Part shown: piece after piece, positions 1 through 7,929 of the stretch
How the letters are laid out: every line of letters starts with the position of its first letter
How positions within the stretch are numbered: position 1 is the first letter of the stretch
From: CAYUHK01 sp964475165
Lineage (GTDB): Bacteria; Verrucomicrobiota; Kiritimatiellia; JAAZAB01
Direction of reading: 5' to 3'
Assembly: GCA_964475165.1 (NCBI GenBank)
Contig: CAYYVN010000008.1
Location: 25,146-89,145 of the forward strand
DNA: 64,000 nt
The notes under the pieces: generated by a model
Databases searched by the model: none
What the model was told of the DNA's origin: nothing
Seen by the model: the letters and a program-made list of their open reading frames with translations, nothing else
Made by a program: the position numbers and the translations under genes

Positions 1-39
1 TGCGCTTTGCTGGGGGTGCTCATGCTTAAGATGCGCTGA
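1..39 (+). CDS. mraY: MraY C-terminus (partial, cut by window start)
   Basis: The first 12 codons read CALLGVLMLKMR and then a TGA. This looks like the last membrane helix and basic tail of phospho-N-acetylmuramoyl-pentapeptide transferase, whose family members end in a similar hydrophobic-LK-R tail. The stop codon shares one base with the murD start (TGATG), so the two are translationally coupled. mraY directly before murD is the standard order in division/cell-wall clusters. So little sequence is visible that the identity rests mostly on position. Confidence 0.6.
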   Translation, partial: CALLGVLMLKMR

Positions 40-1376
40 TGAAAAAATATCCAACAGCATTGATCCTGGGCTTAGCGGCCAGCGGCGAGGCTGCCGCTCG
101 GCTCTTGCTGGCTGAGGGCAGCAAGGTGTGGATTGCTGATCTTCAAGATGGCGAAGTCCAGCGCCAGCGCGCCGCCCAGCTCGAAGCGCTGGGGGCCATG
201 GTTAGCCTGGGCCGCCCGGAACTGCCGGCGGGCGTCTATTCGATCTGCATTGTGAGCCCGGGCATTCCCGTGCATTCGGCCTGGGTCATGGCCTTGCGCC
301 GTCGCGGCGTGCCGGTGATATCCGAATTGGAATTGGGGTGGAGTAGGGCGTCTTGTCCGGTGCTGGCGATTTCGGGTTCCAATGGTAAAAGCACGCTGGT
401 GAAACTATGTGCGGACGCCTTGCGCTGCGCCGGGCATCGCGTTGCCATCGCTGGCAATTATGGCCCGCCCGTCTCACGGGTGGTCAGGGAAGCGGAGCCT
501 TACGATTGGCTGGTGCTGGAAGTGAGTTCCTTTCAACTGGAAACCGTGCGCGCCTTTCGGCCAGCGGTAGCGGTGCTCTTGAACCTGTATCCCAATCACC
601 TGGATCGGCATGGGGATATGGCCCGTTATCAGGGGTTAAAAACGCGTCTTTTCCGCTGCCTGCAAGCTGAAGATAGCGGCGTCTTGCCGGATACCTTGGC
701 GGCAGATCTCAGTGGGCGTCTGGCATCACCTAATCGCTGGTTGACCTTTGGCGCGACGTCCGCCGCCGATGTTTGCTATCAGGCCGGGCGCCTCACTAAT
801 CGCCTCTCCTCTCAGAAGATTTCATTGGCCGATACGCTGATGGCCAACGAGGTGCTGGGTCTGACCGCCGCCGCCGCCGGCGCCGCGCTCACGGCCTGTG
901 GCGTATCCATGACGGCTCTGCAAGAAGCCTTGCACGCCTTCCAGCCGCTGGCGCATCGCATGCAAACGGTGGCTATCCACCGGCAGGTGCGCTTCGTGGA
1001 TGATTCCAAGGCCACCAATCTGGCCGCGCTGCTGGCAGCCTTAAAGATGAGTTCCGCGCCGGTGCGCCTGATTACGGGCGGTCAGCCGAAGGGTGAGTCC
1101 TACGCTGAAGCGCGCCCGCTCTTGGCCGAGAAGGTGGCGGCCGTCTATCTCATCGGCAGCGCCGCTGACACAATGGCGGCCGCCTGGCAGGATATCGTCG
1201 CCTGCCATTTGAGCCGCACCCTGGAGCAAGCCTTCCAGCTGGCCTGGACGCAGGCCCAGCCCGGCGACACCATTTTATTATCGCCGGCCTGTGCCAGTTT
1301 CGATCAATTCAAGGATTTCGAGGAGCGTGGCGCACGCTTTGCGGCCGCGGTTCAAGTGCTAGTCGAAAAAACATAA
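39..1376 (+). CDS. murD: UDP-N-acetylmuramoylalanine--D-glutamate ligase
   Basis: MurD adds D-glutamate to UDP-MurNAc-L-Ala in cytoplasmic peptidoglycan precursor synthesis. The 445-residue length is normal for the family. The N-terminal nucleotide-binding fold opens with LGLAASG. The ATP loop is SGSNGKST at residues 112-119, a serine-rich version of the usual TGTNGKTT. EVSSFQLE and NHLDRH form the Mur-ligase centre, and DDSKATN and SPACASFDQF lie in the C-terminal domain. The start overlaps the preceding stop by one base (TGATG). It is followed by a promoter for the LysM gene rather than directly by ftsW. Confidence 0.96.
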   Translation: MKKYPTALILGLAASGEAAARLLLAEGSKVWIADLQDGEVQRQRAAQLEALGAMVSLGRPELPAGVYSICIVSPGIPVHSAWVMALRRRGVPVISELELGWSRASCPVLAISGSNGKSTLVKLCADALRCAGHRVAIAGNYGPPVSRVVREAEPYDWLVLEVSSFQLETVRAFRPAVAVLLNLYPNHLDRHGDMARYQGLKTRLFRCLQAEDSGVLPDTLAADLSGRLASPNRWLTFGATSAADVCYQAGRLTNRLSSQKISLADTLMANEVLGLTAAAAGAALTACGVSMTALQEALHAFQPLAHRMQTVAIHRQVRFVDDSKATNLAALLAALKMSSAPVRLITGGQPKGESYAEARPLLAEKVAAVYLIGSAADTMAAAWQDIVACHLSRTLEQAFQLAWTQAQPGDTILLSPACASFDQFKDFEERGARFAAAVQVLVEKT

Positions 1377-1382
1377 AGAAGC

Positions 1383-1411
1383 TTGACAAGCCCCCAGGCT
1401 TTTTCAATAGT
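1383..1411 (+). promoter_or_regulatory. Sigma-70-like promoter for the LysM lipoprotein gene
   Basis: A perfect -35 box TTGACA (1383-1388) is followed after 17 bases by AATAGT (1406-1411), four of six matches to the -10 consensus. The predicted start site is about 40 bases before the LysM ATG. The spacer also contains a small hairpin, AAGCC-ccca-GGCTT followed by T residues (1388-1404), which could weakly terminate murD transcription. Promoter and terminator readings are not exclusive. Confidence 0.6.
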
Positions 1412-1459
1412 GCATGGTGAGTTTAACTATCAGGGGCATTCTTCAGATAAGGAGCTGTT

Positions 1460-2293
1460 ATGAAAACCTTGGGCTTGGTTGTGGTCGTCGCCGCTCTGCA
1501 TTGCGCGGTGCTTGGTTCGGTATTTTTCATTTCCGGATGCGGCACCACCCCTAAAGCCGAAACAACTTCCTTGCTGCCGGCTATGCCTTCACCCACAGCT
1601 CCGCAAAAGCCGTCGGCACCGGTGGCGCCTGCGCCGCCCGAGGTTAAGCTGCCCGGCACGGGTGGTGAATATATCGTGCAGCCGGGTGATTCCATCTCGG
1701 TGATCGCGCGCCGCTGCCACGTCACCCAAGCGGAATTGATCGCCGTTAATCGCTTAAGCGATCCCAATAAAATTCGGGCTGGTCAGAAGCTGATTCTGCC
1801 GGCGAGCGGCACGGCGCCGTCCGTGGCCGCACCCAGCAAGCCGGTGGCCAAAGCCAAACCGAAAGTGGAAGCGCCTGTCGTGGTGGCGGGTGCCAATGAA
1901 TATGTGGTGCAGCCCGGCGATAATCTCTCCAAGATCGCCGCGCGCCATGGCGTCAAAGTCAGTGCTTTGCGCGAAGCCAATAAACTGCAGAGCGATAAGC
2001 TGCTGATCAATCAGAAGCTGATCATTCCGCCCGCGCCCAGCGCCGCCCCGGCGGAGCCGCCGGCGCCGCTGGCGACCCCCGCGCCGGAGCCGGAAACAAA
2101 TCTGCCGGCAGTCGAATCTCAGTCCGATACCAGCACGTTGACCGGCTCTGGCATTGTACATCTGGTGCTCCCGGATGAGGATTTGATTTCCATTGCCAAG
2201 CTCTATGCGGTGACCGTTGAAGAAATTGCCGAGTTGAATCAACTTTCCTTGGATCGCCCGCTGCAAGCTGGCCAACGCCTGAAGATTCCTTGA
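1460..2293 (+). CDS. LysM-repeat lipoprotein (three LysM domains)
   Basis: This predicted lipoprotein binds peptidoglycan glycan strands. The N-terminus is a hydrophobic signal ending in the lipobox-like ISGC (Cys about residue 30). A proline/alanine-rich linker follows, then three LysM modules at about residues 70-115, 146-190 and 232-277. The first two begin with YIVQPGDS and YVVQPGDN; the third starts with HLVLPDED. Linkers between modules are also Pro/Ala-rich. No catalytic domain is visible, unlike NlpD/M23 or amidase fusions. AAGGAG stands upstream of the ATG. Its place between murD and ftsW suggests a role in wall synthesis or division. Confidence 0.88.
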   Translation: MKTLGLVVVVAALHCAVLGSVFFISGCGTTPKAETTSLLPAMPSPTAPQKPSAPVAPAPPEVKLPGTGGEYIVQPGDSISVIARRCHVTQAELIAVNRLSDPNKIRAGQKLILPASGTAPSVAAPSKPVAKAKPKVEAPVVVAGANEYVVQPGDNLSKIAARHGVKVSALREANKLQSDKLLINQKLIIPPAPSAAPAEPPAPLATPAPEPETNLPAVESQSDTSTLTGSGIVHLVLPDEDLISIAKLYAVTVEEIAELNQLSLDRPLQAGQRLKIP

Positions 2294-2408
2294 GCACGGC
2301 CGGCCAGCAGCATACGCTGCCGAGATTCCGGTACTGGCCCGGACGCCTGACTGGCGGCTGGGGCGCTTTCTACGGGTATGGACGAGAGGATCGGGCGCGA
2401 TTTTGGGT

Positions 2409-3548
2409 ATGTGGAAAACACCCACCGTTCTGATTGTCATCGTTTTGACGCTGTTGGCCGTTGGCGTGGTGATGCTGGCCAGCACCAGCGCCATCAAGGC
2501 CTTGGCCTTGTATGATGATCCAGATTACTTCGTCAAACACCAAATAGTCTGGCTGCTTTTGGCCCTGATCATAGGGGTCTTAGCCTCCCGGATCGATTAT
2601 CATCGCTGGCGCTATTTAGCCATACCCTTGCTGCTCTTCACGCTGGCGCTGCTGATCCTGGTTTTGCTGCCGGGCATCGGCGTCAAAATTGGCGGTAGCC
2701 GGCGCTGGCTGCATTGTGGACCGATCGGTTTTCAACCTTCCGAACTGGGCAAATTTTCCTTGGTCCTGATCCTGGCCTGGTGGATGGCGCGGGAGCAGCG
2801 GCACATCCGGCTGTTTGTGCGCGGCGCCTTGATCCCCGCCTTGCTGATGGGCATGATCTTGGGCTTGATCTTTGTGGAGCCGGATTTTGGCACCACTTTT
2901 CTCTCAGCCTGTGTGGGCCTGGCCATCCTCTTTTTGGGCGGCACGCGGGTTTTTTACCTGGGCATTTTCTCGACGGTGGGCTTGACGGGATTCATGCTGG
3001 CCTTGATGCATAATGAGGTGCGGCTGCAACGCATTCTGGCCTTCCGTGATCCCGAAAGATATGCCCAGACCTTTGCTTACCAATTGAATAAATCCATTGA
3101 TGCCTTTGTGGCTGGCGGCGGGACAGGCGTGGGGTTGGGGGCCAGCATTCAGAAACATTTTTATCTGCCGGAAGCGCATACCGATTTCATCTTTGCGATC
3201 ATCGGCGAGGAACTGGGCATTATGGCTACCTTGCTGATTTTGCTCTTATTTGCTGGCATCTTGATCTGCGGCCTGCGCATCAGCTGGCGGGCCCCGGATA
3301 TCTTTGGCCGCCTGCTGGCCTTTGGGTTAACGATGATGATAGCCTTGCAGGCCATGTATAATATAGCGGTGGTCACGGGGTGTATACCCACCAAGGGCTT
3401 GCCTCTGCCCTTTATCAGTTATGGCGGCTCGAGCCTGGTGACTTCGCTGCTGGGCGTGGGGGTGCTCATTAATATCGCCCTGCATGCCGGCGAGCGGCCG
3501 GCGCATCAAGAGACGCGTCTCACCAAGGATCGTCTGCATCGTTTCTAG
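2409..3548 (+). CDS. ftsW: Lipid II polymerase FtsW (SEDS family)
   Basis: FtsW is the septal SEDS-family glycosyltransferase, a polytopic inner-membrane protein with about ten helices. Family signatures are visible: GFQPSELGKFSLV, the acidic GEELG segment, and LPLPFISYGGSSL near the C-terminus. 379 residues is typical. I chose ATG at 2409; an in-frame TTG two codons earlier (2403) is possible, and no strong ribosome site separates them. The 3' end overlaps the opposite-strand gene by four bases. No murG follows, so the division cluster is broken here. Confidence 0.95.
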   Translation: MWKTPTVLIVIVLTLLAVGVVMLASTSAIKALALYDDPDYFVKHQIVWLLLALIIGVLASRIDYHRWRYLAIPLLLFTLALLILVLLPGIGVKIGGSRRWLHCGPIGFQPSELGKFSLVLILAWWMAREQRHIRLFVRGALIPALLMGMILGLIFVEPDFGTTFLSACVGLAILFLGGTRVFYLGIFSTVGLTGFMLALMHNEVRLQRILAFRDPERYAQTFAYQLNKSIDAFVAGGGTGVGLGASIQKHFYLPEAHTDFIFAIIGEELGIMATLLILLLFAGILICGLRISWRAPDIFGRLLAFGLTMMIALQAMYNIAVVTGCIPTKGLPLPFISYGGSSLVTSLLGVGVLINIALHAGERPAHQETRLTKDRLHRF

Positions 3549-5587
3549 CTTGGCGCTCTCGGCTGCAGGGTGGCGTTCAGTGCAGCTGGCCCGGGTCTAC
3601 GGGCTTGGGCCAGCATGGCGAGTAAGAGCAGAGCTATCAGCCCGCCATAGGCCAAGACCAGCACCGGCAGCCAAGCGGGGCCTAAAATCCCCGCGTGGAT
3701 CAATGCCAGCCGCCGCATGATTTCCCCAGGCGCATGGGTGTAAGCCCATTGCACGGCGGCGATGGCGAAGGTGCCATGGAACTCGGTGAGAGCGAACAGG
3801 CCCCCGAGCCAGGCTGTTCCAATGATCCAGAGCCGGGGCAGTCGCCAACCGGAAGCGGCTTTGAGCGTTAAAGCCAAGAAGGGTAGAAAGGCCGGCATGA
3901 CATAATAGGCTGGTGTGAGGATGGTGCCATAAGCGGCTCGGGAAGATAAAGCATGCGCATAAGCTCCCCAGAAGGTGGTCCCGCTGACGATCAGGCAGAG
4001 GGCGATCAGCGGCGCGCAGCTTGGATCCCATCCGCGCCGCCGCCCGCTGATTATCCAGAAGATGCCGCCAGCGCTAAAGATGAGCATGCTATAAAAATAG
4101 CAGCGCTGCAGGACGAGTGATGGCTTGAGAAACAGCCATCCACCGGTCCAAAGATTATCCCTGATCATACGCAGGATAAAAAAATCCCAGAGATCGGCCA
4201 GGCGCACGGCCGCCAGTACATCGGCCCAGCCTTTACCGGCCTTGAGCAGGACCATGCCTTCCTGGCCGGGAATCGCCAGGCCGTAGGCGGCCATATTCTG
4301 GGCCCAGAGCGGAGCGGCCAGCGCGAGGCAGGGCAGGGTCGTCAGAGCCATGGCCAGCCCGGCCAGGCGCCAGCTTATCCGACCCGCCCAGCCGAGGTAG
4401 GCATAGAATAATAGTGCGGCCGGCAGCCAGGCGAACACATTGGCGCGTACCCAAACCCCGATCCCCAAGAGCAATCCGACTGCCAGGGCCCTGGTCAGCT
4501 GCCCGGTGCGCCGGGGGGAGGCTAGCGCCGCAAAAATCAGCGCAGTTATGCAAAGCGCCATAGCATCGCTGGCCACCCGTACGGCGTAGTTCAAATACAT
4601 AGGGGCCAGACTAACCACCAGGGCCACGGCCATAGCCTGAGCTTGGGTTCGGAACAGCTGGCGCAAGGGGAGGAGATAAAAGGTGAGCGCCAAAGCTGCC
4701 AAGAGAAGACTAACGCCTCGCACAAGATAAACGGCCAGGCGGAACCCATCTGCTTGGAGCACTCGGGCAAACAATGGAGCTAACAGTCTGTAGTAGAGGG
4801 GTGGATGAAAGGCGGCCGAGAGCATGACCCGCTGGGAATCGTCGGGTGGCGTGGCGGCCGCGGTCCAAAAATCCTGGTAGCGCCTGGCGCCCATCAGCTT
4901 GAGTTGTTGCCAGCCATAGGTGGAATGGGGGTTGGCGACCAGATCGGCATAGAGCGTGGTGGGGATGGTGTCCAGGCCGTATTGTGGCAGCCGCTGCTGT
5001 TCGTTCAAAAACACCAAATAGGCGATATGCTGATGCTCGTCGTATCCTTCCAGCGGCGGGTAAACGCTTAGCAGGATAAGACCGCGCAGGATGAAGAGCA
5101 GGCCGACGGCTGCGCAAAAAATGCGCCATGAAAAAAAATGCGCCAGCCGCCAGCGAGCGCTGAAACGGTCGCCGGCGGCCAGGAATCCCGACCACCATCG
5201 GCTCAGGCGCCGGCGCAATCCGATGAACAGTAGGACGCTGCCAACACCAAGGATGATTAGCCCGGCGCGTTGGCGTGTTTTATGCCGCAGCTGGTGTGCC
5301 TCCGGCGAATTGCTGAGCGCGGAGATGAGCCACTTTTCATTTTGGCCCGCGTACAGCAGGGCGTGCGTGTAGGTCTCCAAACCGGAAGGATCCGGCTCCC
5401 GCTGCAGGATTTTCAGATAATGCTGCCTGATGATCTTATGCGCCGCCAGAGTGGCGGGCGCGTCAGTGATCTCTGGCGCTGGCTCGGTCGTGCCAGCGGC
5501 GCCCAAGCAGCAGCCTGCGATCAACCCGGCCAGCGCCAGGGTCACTAAAACCCTTCGTAAATGGCCGCCAGATGATCTAACTTGCAT
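3545..5587 (-). CDS. DUF4214-like domain fused to a GT-C type membrane protein
   Basis: This 680-residue integral membrane protein probably acts as a lipid-linked-sugar glycosyltransferase. A lipobox-like LIAGC ends the first helix (about 22-26). A soluble segment at about 50-100 with LQREPDPSGL and SNSPE matches the DUF4214 pattern (LgRepDpaGL...SpE). About ten helices follow. The first large loop carries YDEHQH (182-187), in the position of the acidic catalytic pair of GT-C/PMT enzymes, and a later HPPLYYR motif is typical of PMT/DUF2142 proteins. The open frame extends upstream into the flavodiiron gene; I chose ATG 5587 because a signal-like segment follows it. Substrate unknown. Confidence 0.7.
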   Translation of the reverse strand: MQVRSSGGHLRRVLVTLALAGLIAGCCLGAAGTTEPAPEITDAPATLAAHKIIRQHYLKILQREPDPSGLETYTHALLYAGQNEKWLISALSNSPEAHQLRHKTRQRAGLIILGVGSVLLFIGLRRRLSRWWSGFLAAGDRFSARWRLAHFFSWRIFCAAVGLLFILRGLILLSVYPPLEGYDEHQHIAYLVFLNEQQRLPQYGLDTIPTTLYADLVANPHSTYGWQQLKLMGARRYQDFWTAAATPPDDSQRVMLSAAFHPPLYYRLLAPLFARVLQADGFRLAVYLVRGVSLLLAALALTFYLLPLRQLFRTQAQAMAVALVVSLAPMYLNYAVRVASDAMALCITALIFAALASPRRTGQLTRALAVGLLLGIGVWVRANVFAWLPAALLFYAYLGWAGRISWRLAGLAMALTTLPCLALAAPLWAQNMAAYGLAIPGQEGMVLLKAGKGWADVLAAVRLADLWDFFILRMIRDNLWTGGWLFLKPSLVLQRCYFYSMLIFSAGGIFWIISGRRRGWDPSCAPLIALCLIVSGTTFWGAYAHALSSRAAYGTILTPAYYVMPAFLPFLALTLKAASGWRLPRLWIIGTAWLGGLFALTEFHGTFAIAAVQWAYTHAPGEIMRRLALIHAGILGPAWLPVLVLAYGGLIALLLLAMLAQARRPGPAALNATLQPRAPS

Positions 5588-5646
5588 GAGATAGTCATCC
5601 GCAACTTGGCTTGTTGACCCAGCCATTCTGGTGACTGGTCGGAGTT

Positions 5647-6816
5647 TCAGATGGTCATATGCTTGGCTTGGATGGCATCGGCCAGGGCATCCATTTGGGC
5701 CAGCGTGGCGGCGGCTGGCGCCCCCTTGCAGAGCACGCTGCCTAAAAGCTCCACCTTCAGATTGGGGATCAGGCCCGCGAGCTGTTCCACGGCCTTGGTG
5801 CCCCAACCGTAGGAGCCGATGATGGCGGCATATTTCAGCTTAGGTCGTAGAGCATTGGCCAGATGCGCGGCCGCGAAGACATGAGGATGCGGTCCCCAAT
5901 GCACCGTGGGCGTGCCGATGACCAGCGTGGCCGCATCCACCAGGGCCATGGCCAGCTTACCGATATCGGTACTGGCCAGCTCGAATTTCTGGACGCTGAC
6001 GCCGCGCTTGGCCAGGGCGGCCACCAAATGATCCACCATGATCTCCGTGCTGCCATGCATGGAGATATAGGGGATGACCACCAGATTGGCCGCCCGCTCG
6101 GAAACCCAGTTTCGATAGGCGGCTAGGATATGTTGCGGTTGATCATGGAGGGGACCATGGCTAGGGGCGATCAGATCGAAATTCAGATTATCGATTTTCT
6201 GTAGATGCCCCTGGATCGCTTGCCGAAAAGGCATCATGATCTCCGCATAGTAGCGCTTGGCAGCCTCCAGGATATAGGGGTCATGGCCGGCATAGAGGCC
6301 GGACATAGCCATATGCGAGCCCAGGAAGTCACAAGTGAATAAGAGCCGGTCTTCCGGCAGATGAGCCAGCATGGTCTCGGGCCAATGCACCCAGGGGGTA
6401 TGCAGGAAGCGCAGCGTTTTGCCTCCCAGGGCGATGCTCTCACCATCGGCTACCGTCTGAATACGTTGGGCTGGTAGCGCCAGATGCTCCATCAGCAAAT
6501 CCTTGGCCTTGGGCGAACAGAGCACTGTGGCTGCTGGATATTTTTCCAGGATTAAAGGGATGCTGCCCGAGTGATCCTGTTCGGCATGCAAGGAAACCAC
6601 GTAATCAATCTGCGGGATATGCTCCAGGCGCCGCTTCAGGATTGAGGCCATACTGGGGTCGACTGAGTCTATCAGGGCTATCTTCTCCGAGCCCTGCACC
6701 AGGTAGGCGTTATAGCTGGTGCCATCCGGTAGAGGGATCAAGGAATCAAACAAGCGCCGATTCCAATCCACTGCTCCCACCCACTGCACGCCCTTGCGTA
6801 TTTCTATTGGTTGCAT
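5647..6816 (-). CDS. Flavodiiron protein (oxygen/NO reductase, FprA/ROO family)
   Basis: Flavodiiron proteins reduce O2 to water (or NO to N2O) with electrons from rubredoxin or a similar donor, protecting anaerobes. The metallo-beta-lactamase-like domain holds the diiron ligands: HAEQDH, then His in WVHWPE, Asp in TCDFLG and His in PSHGP. The C-terminal flavodoxin domain begins at PYISMHGSTE, the FMN phosphate loop, and continues to GSYGWG. At 389 residues it has neither a rubredoxin nor a flavin-reductase extension, so it is the minimal class A form. The start at 6816 is set by GGGAGAG upstream; the longer in-frame start at 6900 has none. Transcribed after the peroxiredoxin gene. Confidence 0.95.
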   Translation of the reverse strand: MQPIEIRKGVQWVGAVDWNRRLFDSLIPLPDGTSYNAYLVQGSEKIALIDSVDPSMASILKRRLEHIPQIDYVVSLHAEQDHSGSIPLILEKYPAATVLCSPKAKDLLMEHLALPAQRIQTVADGESIALGGKTLRFLHTPWVHWPETMLAHLPEDRLLFTCDFLGSHMAMSGLYAGHDPYILEAAKRYYAEIMMPFRQAIQGHLQKIDNLNFDLIAPSHGPLHDQPQHILAAYRNWVSERAANLVVIPYISMHGSTEIMVDHLVAALAKRGVSVQKFELASTDIGKLAMALVDAATLVIGTPTVHWGPHPHVFAAAHLANALRPKLKYAAIIGSYGWGTKAVEQLAGLIPNLKVELLGSVLCKGAPAAATLAQMDALADAIQAKHMTI

Positions 6817-6869
6817 AGGTCTCTCCCTTGGCGGATGATGATTTTTTAGGCGCTGGGCAACACAATCTA

Positions 6870-6934
6870 GGGCAGGCTGCCCCGGGCACCTGAGCGGCAA
6901 GCGGCAGCCGCGTGTTTAGACGCCGCTGCCGCTT
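6870..6934. repeat. Palindrome and long hairpin between peroxiredoxin and flavodiiron genes
   Basis: Positions 6899-6934 form a strong inverted repeat: a 10-base arm AAGCGGCAGC, one mismatch, then GCGT, paired with ACGC and GCTGCCGCTT around a six-base loop. Just beside it (6870-6882) is the near-perfect palindrome GGGCAGgCTGCCC. In the direction of transcription (minus) the hairpin follows the peroxiredoxin stop by about 24 bases and has no U tract. It may be an mRNA-stabilising or processing hairpin, with the palindrome a candidate operator in the flavodiiron leader. Confidence 0.55.
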
Positions 6935-6958
6935 GTGATGCTCAGTAGGTTTTACGGT

Positions 6959-7642
6959 TTATTTTGAGCGCGGGCATTTCTTGAAGCACATGAACCAGTC
7001 CAGGCAGGTCACATCCGGATCTTGTTGTTGGGTGCGATCCTTGGCCAGACCGCAGGATCCGGGCGGCGGTACGATGACATCGTCGCCTGGCTGCCAGTTA
7101 GCCGGTGTGGCCACGCCATGTTCATCGGAGGTCTGCATGGCGATCAGCAGCCGCATCACTTCAGCCATGTGGCGGCCATTCGAGAGGGGATAATAGAGGA
7201 TCGCCCGCACGATTGACTTAGGATCAATGATGAATACCGCCCGCACAGCCTGAGTGCTGCTGGCGCCCGGCTGCAGCATGCCGAAGGCTTTGGAGACATC
7301 CATCTTGAGATCTTCGATTACCGGGAAGTTGATTTCGACATTCTTCATGCCCTTGTAAGCGATTTTCTCTTTGATGGTCAACAGCCACGCGATATGCGCG
7401 TAGATACTATCGATGGAAAGCCCCAACAACTTGCAGTTGCGCTTGGCAAAATCATCCTGCATTGAGGCAAAGGTCATGAATTCCGTCGTGCATACCGGCG
7501 TGAAATCGGCCGGATGCGAAAAGAACACGACCCAACTCCCCTCGTAATCCTGCGGGAAATTGATCTTGCCCTGGGTGGTGACGGCGGTGAACGCCGGTGC
7601 CTTGTCGCCGATTAACGGTAGACGCACTGTTTCTTCGCTCAT
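6959..7642 (-). CDS. Peroxiredoxin, archaeal-type Prx6 subfamily
   Basis: A thiol peroxidase that reduces H2O2 and organic peroxides. The peroxidatic cysteine is C51 in HPADFTPVCTTEF. At 227 residues it is as long as archaeal/Thermotoga Prx6 proteins. The C-terminus has the CxDxxxC pattern (C213-LDWFM-C219) plus C223, the arrangement that supplies resolving cysteines in Aeropyrum-type enzymes. AAGGAG precedes the ATG. It lies directly before the flavodiiron gene on the same strand, making a two-gene oxygen/peroxide defence unit. Confidence 0.93.
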   Translation of the reverse strand: MSEETVRLPLIGDKAPAFTAVTTQGKINFPQDYEGSWVVFFSHPADFTPVCTTEFMTFASMQDDFAKRNCKLLGLSIDSIYAHIAWLLTIKEKIAYKGMKNVEINFPVIEDLKMDVSKAFGMLQPGASSTQAVRAVFIIDPKSIVRAILYYPLSNGRHMAEVMRLLIAMQTSDEHGVATPANWQPGDDVIVPPPGSCGLAKDRTQQQDPDVTCLDWFMCFKKCPRSK

Positions 7643-7929
7643 GCTCTATCTCCTTTTTGGCCTCGTTTGTTTTTTAAGCTGCTGCTGAGGCCTGCGGCAG
7701 CTTAATATGTCAGGCACAGCGGAATTGCCCATGCCTGGCGATGCGATCCATGCGAGCGCCTGCTCGCAATTTAAAAACAGGCTAACATAATCCTGGCCAG
7801 ATATCCAGCAATTCTATCAAGAGCTTGTGCTGCTGAACGGATCCTGCCCATAACTCTGAAGCTCCTCGCTCGTAGATTGTAAAGATTTATGCGTTTTTTT
7901 CTGCTGCGTCTGGCCCGGTTGCTGTTGCG
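7643..7929. other. Intergenic region with two inverted repeats
   Basis: This gap lies between the peroxiredoxin start and the FAD oxidoreductase stop, both minus strand. It contains a hairpin in the peroxiredoxin leader (7676-7703, arms AAGCTGC/GCAGCTT with further pairing) and a perfect small inverted repeat GCGAGC-gcct-GCTCGC (7752-7767) followed by an A/T-rich stretch. The promoter of the peroxiredoxin/flavodiiron unit must be here, but no clear -35/-10 pair was recognised. No convincing gene is seen. Confidence 0.45.

Noticed and set aside
1754..2497. 247-codon minus-strand open frame opposite the LysM gene
   Set aside because: It is a shadow of codon bias in GC-rich DNA; the plus strand has clear LysM domains and the antisense protein is Arg/Gly/His-rich with no family pattern.
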